A stretch of 64,000 nucleotides of DNA from contig URXT01000001.1 of the NCBI GenBank assembly GCA_900551915.1, forward strand, positions 1 to 64,000, written 5' to 3'. Shown here one piece after another: positions 43,323 through 52,461 of the stretch. This DNA comes from an uncultured bacterium (lineage in GTDB: Bacteria > Cyanobacteriota > Vampirovibrionia > Gastranaerophilales > Gastranaerophilaceae). Numbering within the stretch: position 1 is the first letter of the stretch; each line of letters begins with the position of its first letter. Position numbers and translations under genes: made by a program. The notes beneath the pieces are model-generated. The model was not told where the DNA came from and did no database searches. It saw nothing but the letters and a program-made list of their open reading frames with translations.

Positions 43323-44123
43323 ATGTCTAAAATGCACGCTATGACCCGCTTCCAGGGGGGGGGGGCACCGCGGAATAACCTCCTGAAAGGTTTTTTACTA
43401 AACCGGAGAATTATTTGTAAAAATATTATTACTAATAGTGCCAGGGTTACAAAAGGGTTTACTTTAGCAGAAACTCTTGTAACACTTGGCATTATTGGTA
43501 TTGTTGCTGCTATGACCCTGCCTGCTGTTGTTGGCAAATGGCAGAAAACTGTGCATATAAATCAGATGAAACACACCTATTCAGTTATTGCAAACGCCTT
43601 TCAGATGTCAATGCAGGACAACGGCAATCCTAAGGAATGGGACTGGGGGACAGATTATAGTAATGAAAACATTGAAAGAGTTGTGGAAACATACCTGCTT
43701 CCTTATCTTAATTTTGATACAATAGATAAAAAATATTTAGAGGAGGGAACGTACTACACTAGAAACATAATAGTAAGGCTGAAAAATGGAACAACATTAG
43801 TGTTTGCTTTGGATGGATGTACAGACCCAAATTCATGCACCCCAATACGTATATTAAGTTTATATATAGTTGTTTCTCCGAAAGGCAATGTTCAGCCAAT
43901 GTCTCACGAAAGTCGTGACTATTCTCGCAGCGATTTTATCCTTGAATTCTCTAAATCAAGTGAAAAATTAGAATTCTTCAACTGGGGCGGCAACACAAGA
44001 GAAGGAATGAAAAACAACTCGAAATACGCCTGTAATAAAAATATTGCAAAAAATATGAGATACAATTGTGGTGCTTTAATATTCTATGACAATTGGGAAA
44101 TCAGAGACGATTACCCCTGGTAA
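43323..44123 (+). CDS. Phase-variable prepilin-like gene, ON with 11 G
   Basis: The intact member of the poly-G set. RBS AAGGAGG and ATG at 43323 lead through MSKMHAMTRFQ, 11 G (43355-43365) and GGGAPRNNLLKG into the prepilin motif KG/FTLAETLVTLGIIGIVAA; the leader is 45 residues. The whole frame is 266 residues. The mature part has Cys pairs (CTDPNSC, CNKN...YNC) and ends NWEIRDDYPW, like the pilin fragment at 512-949. Expected to be processed by prepilin peptidase and assembled or exported at the cell surface. No DVNG motif is seen in this member. Confidence 0.88.
   Translation: MSKMHAMTRFQGGGAPRNNLLKGFLLNRRIICKNIITNSARVTKGFTLAETLVTLGIIGIVAAMTLPAVVGKWQKTVHINQMKHTYSVIANAFQMSMQDNGNPKEWDWGTDYSNENIERVVETYLLPYLNFDTIDKKYLEEGTYYTRNIIVRLKNGTTLVFALDGCTDPNSCTPIRILSLYIVVSPKGNVQPMSHESRDYSRSDFILEFSKSSEKLEFFNWGGNTREGMKNNSKYACNKNIAKNMRYNCGALIFYDNWEIRDDYPW
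43355..43365 (+). repeat. Poly-G tract (11 G) in pilin leader, read-through length
   Basis: Eleven consecutive G, 11 codons after the ATG; keeps the leader in frame with the pilin. Confidence 0.9.
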
Positions 44124-44234
44124 CCTATTCCTGCAAATTGAAAATGGTTTAACTTAAGCGTTGAGAAAGGATGATTAAGCAAAGTTGAGTAACCATTTTT
44201 GTATGTTCAAAAAAAATAACGTATTTTACGGCTA

Positions 44235-45773
44235 TTATGATGCAAGCCTGGAGAGTTTTTCGTCAATTTTGCTGACTAACTCCTGGTTCGAAGCCTGAAC
44301 TGCGCTTGTGCGGGCTTTTTGCAGAAGTCCGCGGGCTTTGTTTGTGCAATTGTAATCAAGCATAATCTCAGCGGCATCCATGTAGCTTTGTGCTGCTTTC
44401 AGGGGCGAATTTGCGTCTGAATAATGTTTTACGGCTTTTGAATATGACTTTAACGCCTCCTGCGGTTCGCCAAACTTGTCGTAAGCCTTTGCAAGACTTG
44501 AAGAAACGTAACCTTTAACTTTGTTGTTGTCGGTTTCGGCTGCCAAATCGTCTGCAACTGTCAGATAATCAAGTGCGTCCTGTTCATACATATCAGTGTA
44601 GATGTTGCCCATTTTTGTAAGCGAAGTTGATTGTGCTGCAAGGTTTTCAGACTCACCGCCGTAAGCTACCGAACTGTAATAATGGTCAAGCGCCGGCTTA
44701 ATCTGGTTTACATCGTCATAAATCTGTGCCATTGAATAGTGGGCTTTTGTCCGAACATTATTGTCTGTTGTTTGCTCAAGAGATTTGTTGTAACTTTTCA
44801 GGGCCTGAGCGTAATAGTCGTGGTCGTCATATATTTTGCCGACTTCATAGTAAATTTTTGCACCGGTTTCGGTGTCGCCGACTTCTTCTGCGCGTTCTAA
44901 AGCTTTTTGAAAATTTTCAATGGCTTTTTGCGGTTCATTTGCGTAGGCAAGTCTTTTTGACTGCAAAAATAAAGATTTTAATTCCTTATCCTGCGGAACG
45001 TAAACTTTTGTCTGCTGTTGGATTTGCTCTTGTGCTTCTTCATTTTCAGGCTTGACAACTCCGCTTGAAACTTCCATTTCAGTAACGTTTTCCGGGGTTG
45101 TTTCTGCTTTTTTTGCCTGCTCTGTCGAACCTTCCGGGAATTTTACGAGAAACTGCGGGTTAATATTGTTTTCATTGTAGCTGAAATCAATATCCTGCAA
45201 GAATAATGCACTTACCCAGTTCTCAACTACTTTTGAATCTTTGTTAAGAGTTTGTGAAATGTAACGGTCAAGGCGTCTTGAGGCATTCATCAAGTCAGAC
45301 TTCACAAGTCCGGTATCAGGGTTTTCTTTTGAAACTTCAGCCTTGATTAAACTTATTCTGTTGTTGATTTCAACGCTTAAATCTTCGGGTGTGCCGATTG
45401 CGATTGAAGTGTTTTTAAAATCTTTTAAGATTTGCGCAATGTTAATTGAAGATGAACGGGTTTTGTATTCCGAAGCTTCGGTTGATACAGGTTGGGAGTA
45501 CTGCGGTACTTTTGTGCCTGTTACGTTTTGTGAATATTGACCGTATAACTGTTGAGCTCTCTGTGATTGGGCAGGTGTAACAGTCGAATAGTTTGCAGAA
45601 TTCTGTTCAACGTATTGCAAGCCGCGGCTGCGTGATTGATTTCCGGCGCGTTCCTCCTGTTCAAGCTGAACTGCTGACTTTTTAGACTCCTCGTCTTGTT
45701 TTTTCTTTACAAGACTTCTTCCGTCTTTTACTATATATGGGCGCTGGTAAATATTGTTTAAATTTAACCCCAT
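44235..45773 (-). CDS. TPR-repeat protein
   Basis: A 512-residue protein. Residues ~1-250 are Gln/Ser/Thr-rich and largely disordered with a helical patch. Residues ~255-500 hold at least five tetratricopeptide repeats (AYANEPQKAIENFQKALERAEEVGD, DYYAQALKSYNKSLEQT, GEPQEALKSYSKAVKHY and others). TPR arrays are protein-binding scaffolds; the partner is unknown. No signal peptide is seen. A 20-base palindrome lies about 90 bases upstream. Confidence 0.85.
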   Translation of the reverse strand: MGLNLNNIYQRPYIVKDGRSLVKKKQDEESKKSAVQLEQEERAGNQSRSRGLQYVEQNSANYSTVTPAQSQRAQQLYGQYSQNVTGTKVPQYSQPVSTEASEYKTRSSSINIAQILKDFKNTSIAIGTPEDLSVEINNRISLIKAEVSKENPDTGLVKSDLMNASRRLDRYISQTLNKDSKVVENWVSALFLQDIDFSYNENNINPQFLVKFPEGSTEQAKKAETTPENVTEMEVSSGVVKPENEEAQEQIQQQTKVYVPQDKELKSLFLQSKRLAYANEPQKAIENFQKALERAEEVGDTETGAKIYYEVGKIYDDHDYYAQALKSYNKSLEQTTDNNVRTKAHYSMAQIYDDVNQIKPALDHYYSSVAYGGESENLAAQSTSLTKMGNIYTDMYEQDALDYLTVADDLAAETDNNKVKGYVSSSLAKAYDKFGEPQEALKSYSKAVKHYSDANSPLKAAQSYMDAAEIMLDYNCTNKARGLLQKARTSAVQASNQELVSKIDEKLSRLAS

Positions 45774-45863
45774 ACCGGTTTTTACAATACCTCACTAATC
45801 TGACTTTTGCGCATTATACAAACAATGCGACATACTTACTATAACCTGAATTACACATATTGT

Positions 45864-45883
45864 TATCATACTTTCGTATGATA
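45864..45883. promoter_or_regulatory. Palindrome upstream of the TPR gene
   Basis: TATCATAC, four bases, GTATGATA: a perfect 8-8 inverted repeat between rqcP and the TPR gene. It could be a repressor site or a weak terminator for rqcP. Confidence 0.35.
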
Positions 45884-45949
45884 TATTCACAGATTATTTA
45901 AGGTTTTTTCAAGTAATGTCAAGGATTTTTTATGCGGCTTGCGGAAATG

Positions 45950-46195
45950 TTATTCCAAAGTTTCGTATAAAGTCGGAGCTTCCTGAACGCTGACGTTGTT
46001 CTGCGGAATTTTTACAACCCGCACACAAACAGTTCTGTTTGCATATTCAATTTTGATAATGTCGCCTTCTTTAAGCTGCTTTGAAGGTTTTGCAGGGTTT
46101 TCGTTCACCAAAACACGCCCCATATCTGAAACTTCATTTGCTACGGTTCTTCTTTTGATGAGTCTTGAAACTTTCAAAAATTTGTCTAATCTCAT
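45950..46195 (-). CDS. rqcP: S4-domain RNA-binding protein, RqcP/Hsp15-like
   Basis: An 81-residue S4-domain protein (MRLDKFLKVSRLIKRRTVANE, GRVLVNENPAKPSKQLKEGD), the size and layout of RqcP (YabO/YlmH-like) or Hsp15. RqcP acts with RqcH on split 50S subunits to add alanine tails to stalled chains. The family choice between RqcP and Hsp15 rests on size and is not certain. RBS AAGGAGAAATA. Confidence 0.85.
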   Translation of the reverse strand: MRLDKFLKVSRLIKRRTVANEVSDMGRVLVNENPAKPSKQLKEGDIIKIEYANRTVCVRVVKIPQNNVSVQEAPTLYETLE

Positions 46196-46242
46196 TTATT
46201 TCTCCTTTGTTCATAATATTAGCATATACAAATTCTTCATGA

Positions 46243-46248
46243 TATAAT
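46243..46248 (+). promoter_or_regulatory. -10 element before a nine-codon mini-ORF and the phosphoesterase gene
   Basis: TATAAT, six bases, then an ATG at 46255 that opens a nine-codon ORF ending just before the metallophosphoesterase ATG. Confidence 0.45.
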
Positions 46249-46254
46249 TCATAT

Positions 46255-46284
46255 ATGGAAAATATAAGGAGTATTTTTTCTTAA
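46255..46284 (+). CDS. Possible leaderless mini-ORF (9 codons)
   Basis: ATG GAA AAT ATA AGG AGT ATT TTT... encodes MENIRSIFS and stops with TAA that abuts the next ATG. Its AGG-AGT codons also make the RBS-like AGGAG for the phosphoesterase, 13 bases upstream. It may be a chance ORF. Confidence 0.3.
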   Translation: MENIRSIFS

Positions 46285-47097
46285 ATGAAAAGTATTTTGA
46301 TAAAATTTTTAACGGTTCTTTGCTGTTTACTTTGTGTTAATCGTGCATTCGCAGGTGATATAAAGTTTGTACAGATTACTGATTCACACTATGAAGTCGG
46401 CAATGATTATTCAAAAGAAGTTCTTGAAGAAGCTGTAAAACAGGTTAATAAACTTAAAGGTGTGTCATTTGTTGTTTTTACGGGCGACAATATTAACCGT
46501 CCGCGCGAAGAAAATCTTGTAGAATTTGTCAGAATTGTAAATAAGCTTAACGTTCCTTATTATTTAGCTTTTGGAAATCATGATGTGTACAAAAACGGCG
46601 GGATGTCAAAAGTTAACTATATTAAAATTGTTAAAGACAACAATGTATTTTATAAACCTTCTAGTCCAAACTATGTTGTTAAAAAAAATGGATTTGTATT
46701 TATAGTTCTTGATGGCGCCAAAGAAGTTATTCCCGGTTCCGTCGGCTATTACAGGCAAAGCACTCTTGAATGGCTTGACAAACAGTTATCAAAATATAAA
46801 AAATACCCTGTTGTTATTTTACAGCATTATCCGATTGTTGAACCTAAAGAAAGAAAGTCCCGCAGGGTTTATCAGCCTGAAAAATATTTCAAGGTTTTAG
46901 AAAAACACAACAATGTAATTGCAATTGTTTCAGGTCACTATCACCTTAATGGAGAACAAATGAAGGACGGAATATATCATATTTCAACACCTTCACTGAT
47001 AGTGGAACCGAATTATTATAAGATAATTGATATTGTAACAACTCCCGGATTTTCTCCTATGATATATACAGAGCTTAAGTCTGTTGGAGTTAAGTAG
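46285..47097 (+). CDS. Exported metallophosphoesterase
   Basis: A 270-residue calcineurin-type phosphoesterase with the metal motifs in order: QITDSHYE (DxH), FTGDNINR (GDN), FGNHDVY (GNHD), LQHYPIV and SGHYHLNG (GHxH). Residues 1-23 are a signal peptide (LIKFLTVLCCLLCVNRAFA), so the enzyme acts outside the cytoplasm. The substrate is unknown; CpdA-like or 3',5'-cAMP phosphodiesterase-like proteins are distant relatives. It follows an unusual mini-ORF leader. Confidence 0.88.
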   Translation: MKSILIKFLTVLCCLLCVNRAFAGDIKFVQITDSHYEVGNDYSKEVLEEAVKQVNKLKGVSFVVFTGDNINRPREENLVEFVRIVNKLNVPYYLAFGNHDVYKNGGMSKVNYIKIVKDNNVFYKPSSPNYVVKKNGFVFIVLDGAKEVIPGSVGYYRQSTLEWLDKQLSKYKKYPVVILQHYPIVEPKERKSRRVYQPEKYFKVLEKHNNVIAIVSGHYHLNGEQMKDGIYHISTPSLIVEPNYYKIIDIVTTPGFSPMIYTELKSVGVK

Positions 47098-47162
47098 CAT
47101 CTTGCAATTTTTAGATAATATTATATAATTAAACAATAGAGATATCGAGGTAAAATTAACTA

Positions 47163-48521
47163 ATGGAAGAGTCAGGCAGTTTAATATTTAATTTGTTTGT
47201 AATAGTTTTTTTACTATTTTCAAACGGCTTTTTTGTTGCATCGGAATTTGCAATGGTGAAAGTTCGTAAAACCAGAATTGAACAACTTGTAAATGAAGGA
47301 AATCACAATGCAAAAATTGCACTTGAAGCAATTAAGGATTTGGATAAATTTATCGCCGCAGTTCAACTCGGTGTAACAATTTCAAGTATCGGCTTAGGCT
47401 GGGTTGGCGAAGGAACTCTGGCAAGAATTATAGAACCGCTTTTTGTGTTTTTGCCGGGCATAAGCCAGAATATTGCAACACATACGGTTTCAGTTTCAGT
47501 TTCTTTCGCTTTGATTACCTTTATGCATGTTGTAATCGGTGAACTTATTCCGAAATCAATTGCACTTGAATACCCTGAGCAGACTTCTCTTGTTATTGCA
47601 AGGCCAATGCAGTGGATTTCCTTCTTATTTACTCCGTTTATATGGATGTTGAACGGATTTGGAAATTCTATTTTGAATCTTTTTCATGTCCCGCATAAAC
47701 ATAAATCATCTTTGGTGCATTCAACAGAAGAGTTAAATATGCTTGTTGATGCCAGCTATAATGGTGGTGTGCTCAATGAAACAGAGAAAAATATTCTCCA
47801 TAATGCTTTTAAATTTTCAGATTTGACAGCAAAGCAAGTTATGGTTCCAAGAACGGATATGGTTTGTATCCCAAATGACATGAGTATTGAAGAATTAAGC
47901 AAACTTGCGGCAGAAAATCAATATACAAGATACCCGGTCTATGATGAAGATATTGACCATATTACCGGCTTAATCCATGTTAAGGATTTATTTTCGCTTT
48001 CGCTCAAGGATGAAGTTTGTCCTTTGAAAATGCTTGAGCGTGAAATAATGCTCGTTCCGGAAACTATTACAATGGATAAGTTGGTTTTGGAATTCAAGAG
48101 ACGCAAAAGCCAGATGGCAATTGTCGTGGATGAATTCGGCGGAACTTCTGGGCTGATTACGGTTGAAGATGTTCTTGAGGAAATCTTCGGGGATGTTCAG
48201 GACGAGTTTGACGAAGAAGAAGAAATCTGTGATATTGTCGAAGTTGAACCAAATCATTACTTTGCGAATGCGATGGTAAGATTGGACGAAATGGCTGAGT
48301 TTTTCGGTATTAAAGAAGATAATATTGATGATGAAGACATTGAAACAATAGGCGGGCTTGTTGTTAAACTTTTAGGCCGGATTGCAGAAGTCAATGATAC
48401 TGTAACTTTTGAAAATTTAACATTCATTGTTAAAGAGGTTGAAGGCGCACGAATTACCAAACTTGAGATTTTCCAGGGTGTTGAAGAGTCAAAAGAATCT
48501 GAAGAAGCTGCAAAAGATTAA
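47163..48521 (+). CDS. CNNM/CorC-family (HlyC/TlyC-like) membrane protein
   Basis: A 452-residue transporter-associated protein. Residues ~5-190 form a DUF21/CNNM transmembrane domain (LFVIVFLLFSNGFFVASEFAMV, SIGLGWVGEGTLARII, VIGELIPKSIALEYP). CBS domains follow (VMVPRTDMVCIPND, YPVYDEDIDHITGLIHVKD, DEFGGTSGLITVEDVLEEIFGD), and a CorC_HlyC domain ends the protein. Members are linked to Mg2+/Co2+ export. It is annotated as hemolysin only by history. A terminator follows. Confidence 0.9.
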   Translation: MEESGSLIFNLFVIVFLLFSNGFFVASEFAMVKVRKTRIEQLVNEGNHNAKIALEAIKDLDKFIAAVQLGVTISSIGLGWVGEGTLARIIEPLFVFLPGISQNIATHTVSVSVSFALITFMHVVIGELIPKSIALEYPEQTSLVIARPMQWISFLFTPFIWMLNGFGNSILNLFHVPHKHKSSLVHSTEELNMLVDASYNGGVLNETEKNILHNAFKFSDLTAKQVMVPRTDMVCIPNDMSIEELSKLAAENQYTRYPVYDEDIDHITGLIHVKDLFSLSLKDEVCPLKMLEREIMLVPETITMDKLVLEFKRRKSQMAIVVDEFGGTSGLITVEDVLEEIFGDVQDEFDEEEEICDIVEVEPNHYFANAMVRLDEMAEFFGIKEDNIDDEDIETIGGLVVKLLGRIAEVNDTVTFENLTFIVKEVEGARITKLEIFQGVEESKESEEAAKD

Positions 48522-48544
48522 TAAGAACATATAAATATAAAAAA

Positions 48545-48582
48545 ATAAACCGGTTTAAATTTTAAACCGGTTTATTTTTTAT
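48545..48582. terminator. Bidirectional terminator
   Basis: Perfect TAAACCGGTTTAAA/TTTAAACCGGTTTA-type hairpin between convergent genes with A and T runs on both sides. Confidence 0.85.
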
Positions 48583-48597
48583 GAAATTAAAATATGG

Positions 48598-49470
48598 TTA
48601 TGATGCTTGTGTCTGCTGTTCTTCTTCTTTTGCAACTTTAGGGGCTGTCATCTTTGCGCCGATATAAGATGCTATACCAAGAGCCAATCCAACTCCGGCT
48701 GCCCATTTTGCACCTGCCCAGAGTTTTGTATCTTTAGCGGCTTTTTTAACAGCATCGCCAGCGCCTTCAAGATTTAACTTTCCGTCTTTGATAAAGGCTT
48801 TTAAATCGTTTTCTTTATCTTTTAAAGGTTTAGTTACATTTTTTGCTAACTCTTTAATCTCGGTAATGTCTTTTTTTAGGAAATCATCGACTTTATCAGC
48901 TTCAACGCCTAATGTTTCAGCGTGCTTAGAAACAAATGCTTTTAAATCTTCAGCTTTTGCATCGTTTGCCAATTCTTTAAGATCTTTTGAAAGTTCTGCT
49001 AATTTTTTACTGTCTTTGAAACCTTTTGTTGCATTTTCTGTTGCAACGTCAGAAACTGTTTTTTCCATTTTTTCTTTTAGTTTGGCAGCGTCAGGGTTTT
49101 CACCAACGAATTCTTCAATAACTTTGTCTAAGCTTTTTGTTTCTTTTCCATCAGCATCCACTTCAGCTTTCAAACCAAAGGTTTTTGCATTATCATTAAT
49201 TATTGTTTTTAGCTGGTCAACGTTATTGCCTGCATCTTTGTAAGCTTTAGATTCTGTAAGATTTTTCTTAGCATCTTCTCCTGCTTTTACAATTGAATCT
49301 TTTACATCATTGTCATAATATCTTCTGACAAAAGCGTCTGACGGAGCTTCTCCGTTTAACAACGGTTTTGACATCCATCCGCCGTATCCTGCACCTGCTG
49401 CGGCACCTGCTACTGTTCCAATACCTGTATAAATTGTGGTATTGTTATTGTTGTTTACTGCATCTACCAT
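48598..49470 (-). CDS. Hypothetical helical membrane-anchored protein (290 aa)
   Basis: A Lys/Glu/Asp/Ala-rich protein, almost wholly helical (coiled-coil-like, ~40-250). Hydrophobic glycine-rich segments lie near both ends (VAGAAAGAGYGGWM at about 16-31 and WAAGVGLALGIASYIGAKM at about 258-277). RBS AAAAAGGAAGGAC precedes the ATG. I do not recognise a family. A structural or envelope-associated role is possible. Confidence 0.72.
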   Translation of the reverse strand: MVDAVNNNNNTTIYTGIGTVAGAAAGAGYGGWMSKPLLNGEAPSDAFVRRYYDNDVKDSIVKAGEDAKKNLTESKAYKDAGNNVDQLKTIINDNAKTFGLKAEVDADGKETKSLDKVIEEFVGENPDAAKLKEKMEKTVSDVATENATKGFKDSKKLAELSKDLKELANDAKAEDLKAFVSKHAETLGVEADKVDDFLKKDITEIKELAKNVTKPLKDKENDLKAFIKDGKLNLEGAGDAVKKAAKDTKLWAGAKWAAGVGLALGIASYIGAKMTAPKVAKEEEQQTQAS

Positions 49471-49679
49471 ATTTTGTGTCCTTCCTTTTTAATACACACT
49501 TTTATAAATTTTATAAAAATTCTGAATTTATTTATTTGCTAAAAATAATTATAATACGTTACAAATATTTACAAAATTCTTATAAAAAAATATTTTTCCA
49601 TTAGTTACATAAATTATAACATAAATTTGAATTCTTGTGAACAGATTAATTTAGTTTAATAAATAAATAAGCAAATATT

Positions 49680-50057
49680 TTACTTATTTTTCTTTAAAGC
49701 TTCTTCAAGAGCTTTTTCCAGAACCTGAATTTTTGCTTCCAAAACCTTTACTTTTGCGCTGCTTTCGTCATTAGAAACGGCTGTTTTTTCTAATCGTCTT
49801 TCATAAGCGCCTTCTTTTTCTTTGTTTTGTATTAAAAGCGGTAAAAGAAAGAGTTTTGCTGTTGTAAAACCTGCAAGGAAAATTATACAAATAATCAAGC
49901 CCATATTAAGAGCAAGCCTTCTTGGAAAAGTTCCCAATGCACCTGCAAGACCGTTGTCAAGTATGGTTATTCCGCCGACTGCTGTCAAGTTTGCGATAAC
50001 CAGATAAATCCATATTATTGTTATGATAAAAGCGCTTGTCCAAAATACGTATTTCAT
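49680..50057 (-). CDS. Two-helix membrane protein with C-terminal coiled coil
   Basis: A 125-residue protein with transmembrane helices at ~5-24 (FWTSAFIITIIWIYLVIANL) and ~50-75 (ALNMGLIICIIFLAGFTTAKLF), then a charged coiled coil (~85-125). The layout recalls LapA/DUF1049 proteins. It lies 3 bases downstream of the pseudouridine synthase and is cotranscribed with it. About 200 AT-rich bases between this gene and the upstream neighbour on the other side (49471-49679) hold nothing I recognise. Confidence 0.7.
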   Translation of the reverse strand: MKYVFWTSAFIITIIWIYLVIANLTAVGGITILDNGLAGALGTFPRRLALNMGLIICIIFLAGFTTAKLFLLPLLIQNKEKEGAYERRLEKTAVSNDESSAKVKVLEAKIQVLEKALEEALKKNK

Positions 50058-50060
50058 AAA

Positions 50061-50969
50061 TTAACTCCTGTTTTTCAGATAATTGAGTACTTTTTTTATT
50101 TTTTCATCAGGCTCAATTTTCAGCTCTATTATTTCATCAGAAAACGGTTTTGTAAATCTCAAATAGTACGATTGTAACACTTGTTCATCAGTTTTAACTT
50201 TTGCCATTCCTGCACCGTAAAGAGTGTCATTAAAGACCGGAAAACCTTTGTGGCTTAAATGTACGCGGATTTGGTGCGTTCTTCCGGTAACAAGAGTTAT
50301 CTCCAAATAGGTTGCATCTTTATATCGTTCTATAATTTTAACAATTGTTGTACTTTCTTTTCCATTTTCAATAACTGCCATTTTGTGAGGCTGGGCCGGA
50401 TGTCTGCCTATCGGAAGGTCAATTAAATCCTCCTCTTTTGGATAAACTCCTTTAACAATTGTTCTGTATTTTTTTGTTAAATCATGGTTTTTAATCAAAT
50501 CAGCAAGATATTCATGCGTTTTGTTATTTTTTGCAATCATCAAAAGTCCGGATGTATTCTTGTCCAGCCGGTGAACAATTCCGCGTCTGAATTCGCCATT
50601 TATATCAGAAAGATTTTCACCAAACCTAAAAAGAAGCGCATTGACTAAAGTTCCGGATTTTTCAGTTGAAGTAGGGTGTGTAAGCATCCCCGAGGGTTTG
50701 TTTATTACAGCCATGTTTTCATCTTCATATATAATTTCAAGCGGTATATTTTCAGCCTCAATTTTTAAACTCTGTTCTTCTGGAATGCAAAATACTATTT
50801 TATCGCCTTCTTTGACGCAGTAAGAAGGTTTCTTAATTGTTCCGTTAACCTTTATATTGCCGGATTTAATGAGACTCTGAATTTTTGTCCGCGCCAAATC
50901 AGCAGTGACTGCTGTCAAAAAATTATCCAGCCTTGTATTTTCATCATTTTCATCTGCTAAAAAAATCAT
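50061..50969 (-). CDS. rluD: RluA/RluD-family 23S rRNA pseudouridine synthase
   Basis: A 302-residue pseudouridine synthase. An N-terminal S4 domain (RLDNFLTAVTADLARTKIQSLIKSGNIKVNG, split here in words) precedes the catalytic domain with GIVHRLDKNTSGLLMIAK, whose Asp is the nucleophile, and VTGRTHQIRVHL. RluD acts on 23S rRNA helix 69; the exact target of this copy is not determined. It lies between lspA and a membrane protein gene on the minus strand. Confidence 0.9.
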   Translation of the reverse strand: MIFLADENDENTRLDNFLTAVTADLARTKIQSLIKSGNIKVNGTIKKPSYCVKEGDKIVFCIPEEQSLKIEAENIPLEIIYEDENMAVINKPSGMLTHPTSTEKSGTLVNALLFRFGENLSDINGEFRRGIVHRLDKNTSGLLMIAKNNKTHEYLADLIKNHDLTKKYRTIVKGVYPKEEDLIDLPIGRHPAQPHKMAVIENGKESTTIVKIIERYKDATYLEITLVTGRTHQIRVHLSHKGFPVFNDTLYGAGMAKVKTDEQVLQSYYLRFTKPFSDEIIELKIEPDEKIKKVLNYLKNRS

Positions 50970-50992
50970 TCTTTTATTCCGATTTCAAAACC

Positions 50993-51457
50993 TTACTTGG
51001 TCTTCTTGAGTAGAATTAGGATTACAAGTGATATAACGCCTACCGTAATAAATATATCAGAAATATTAAAAACCGGAAAGTTGAAAGCTTTTATTTCAAA
51101 AAAATCTCTTACATAGCCATAGATAATTCGTTCATGAAGATTTCCTGCGATGCCTGCTGACAAAAGTGCTATGAAAAATATGCTTTTAAACGATATTGAT
51201 TTCAAATGCTTAATCACATAGCCGAAGAGCAGTACAATTGCAACAACCGAAAGTATAATCAAAACTTCTCTTGCGTTTTGCATAATGCTGAAGGCTGCGC
51301 CGTAATTTTTGACATAAGTGAGTGCAAAAACGGGAGTTGAAATTTTTAACCCTGTTCCCAATTGCCTTACAAGCTGCGCTGAAAAATACAGGTCAACCCA
51401 TAGGAAAAAGACGAAACAAATAATCAAATATATAGAACTACTTAGTTTTTTGTGCAT
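50993..51457 (-). CDS. lspA: Lipoprotein signal peptidase
   Basis: LspA cleaves prolipoprotein signal peptides in the inner membrane. The 154-residue protein has four hydrophobic helices and both catalytic aspartates in VRDFFE and FNISDIFITVG; NYGAAFSI and GIAGNLHERI are family blocks (usually GNLIDR, here His-Glu-Arg). The start overlaps the preceding gene by 20 bases. Lipoprotein processing implies lgt and diacylated lipoproteins elsewhere. Confidence 0.93.
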   Translation of the reverse strand: MHKKLSSSIYLIICFVFFLWVDLYFSAQLVRQLGTGLKISTPVFALTYVKNYGAAFSIMQNAREVLIILSVVAIVLLFGYVIKHLKSISFKSIFFIALLSAGIAGNLHERIIYGYVRDFFEIKAFNFPVFNISDIFITVGVISLVILILLKKTK

Positions 51458-52355
51458 TTTCGTCCTCTTCTTTTATGAAGTTATTTTGAGGAATTACATT
51501 AACTCTGCTCATCAAAAATGCAATTCCTGACATATAAACCTTTGAATGATTTTCGTCATAAGGTTCGGATTTTGCAATTCCGATTGAGGCGGTAGCGTAT
51601 TCGTTAATATTTTTTTTGTTTGCAGTAAAAATTCTTTCAAGTTCACTGTCTGCGCCTATGGCTCTAAATGCTTCCTCTGGTTTGTCAAGCGGGTGAATTA
51701 CAAGCTGTTTGTCAATTGATGCAATTCCGCTTTCGTCATCTGCCAGATCAATAGAAAGTTCTGCAGAATATTCTTCACCTGCGTTGATTACTCTTGGGGC
51801 ATTCAAATCCATTTTAATAAATCTTGCATCTCCGTATTTGAGCTGTGATTTTTCGCTCAAAACCTGTTCGGAGACAATCTGCCATTTTTTACCGGATTTT
51901 TTAAGGTAATAAATGCTGTTAGCGTTTGAGCGGAGTTCGCCGTAAGCATCAACTTTTTCAGATTGTTCGTGCGTTACTGCAAGTGCTGTTTCAAATGTCT
52001 GAACGCTTGCATAATCTCCATCAATTTGAATGTCGCGGATTACTGTATCGTATTGTATTTCCGGATAAGTTTCCCAGGTGTCTTTAATTAATTTAAAATA
52101 AAGTTTTTTGTCAAATCCGTCATTATTTACGAAGCTTTCATCGTACAAATCAGATAGTTTATCAAGGTCATGAGCGTTTGTAAATTTGTCCTGTTTTACA
52201 AAAATCTCTTTAATCTCCTGCTGGGTATTTTTAAATTCTCTGTTTGCAGAAATTCTTGCCTTGTAGCTTCCGACAAACCCGGCCTGCGCCGGTTCTGTCT
52301 GCAGACCTGCAAGTGCTAAACTAAATATTAATGTTAAAATAAATCTCTTCTTCAT
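51438..52355 (-). CDS. Exported protein with SnoaL/NTF2-like domain
   Basis: A 305-residue protein with a signal peptide (residues 1-~25, FILTLIFSLALAGLQTEPAQA). Residues ~45-155 resemble an NTF2/SnoaL fold (IKEIFVKQDKFTNAHDLDKL, YFKLIKDTWETYPEIQY, YASVQTFETALAV). The C-terminal ~130 residues are a beta-rich region of unknown type. A periplasmic role is likely; the function is unknown. It overlaps lspA by 20 bases. Confidence 0.75.
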   Translation of the reverse strand: MKKRFILTLIFSLALAGLQTEPAQAGFVGSYKARISANREFKNTQQEIKEIFVKQDKFTNAHDLDKLSDLYDESFVNNDGFDKKLYFKLIKDTWETYPEIQYDTVIRDIQIDGDYASVQTFETALAVTHEQSEKVDAYGELRSNANSIYYLKKSGKKWQIVSEQVLSEKSQLKYGDARFIKMDLNAPRVINAGEEYSAELSIDLADDESGIASIDKQLVIHPLDKPEEAFRAIGADSELERIFTANKKNINEYATASIGIAKSEPYDENHSKVYMSGIAFLMSRVNVIPQNNFIKEEDENAQKTK

Positions 52356-52431
52356 AATACAAAATTATAATATAAAGTTTTAAAAACGGTAATAGTATAA
52401 ATAAATTATTTTTATTTAAAGAATTCAAAAA

Positions 52432-52459
52432 AATCCTCCAGAATTTCTGGAGGATTTTT
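52432..52459. terminator. Rho-independent terminator after the pilin
   Basis: AAATCCTCCAG/CTGGAGGATTT hairpin with T and A runs; serves the minus-strand pilin and perhaps the neighbouring gene. Confidence 0.85.
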
Positions 52460-52461
52460 GA

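Noticed and set aside
49471..49679. Small RNA in the AT-rich gap
   Set aside because: Very AT-rich with no stable hairpin or promoter-terminator pair that stands out.
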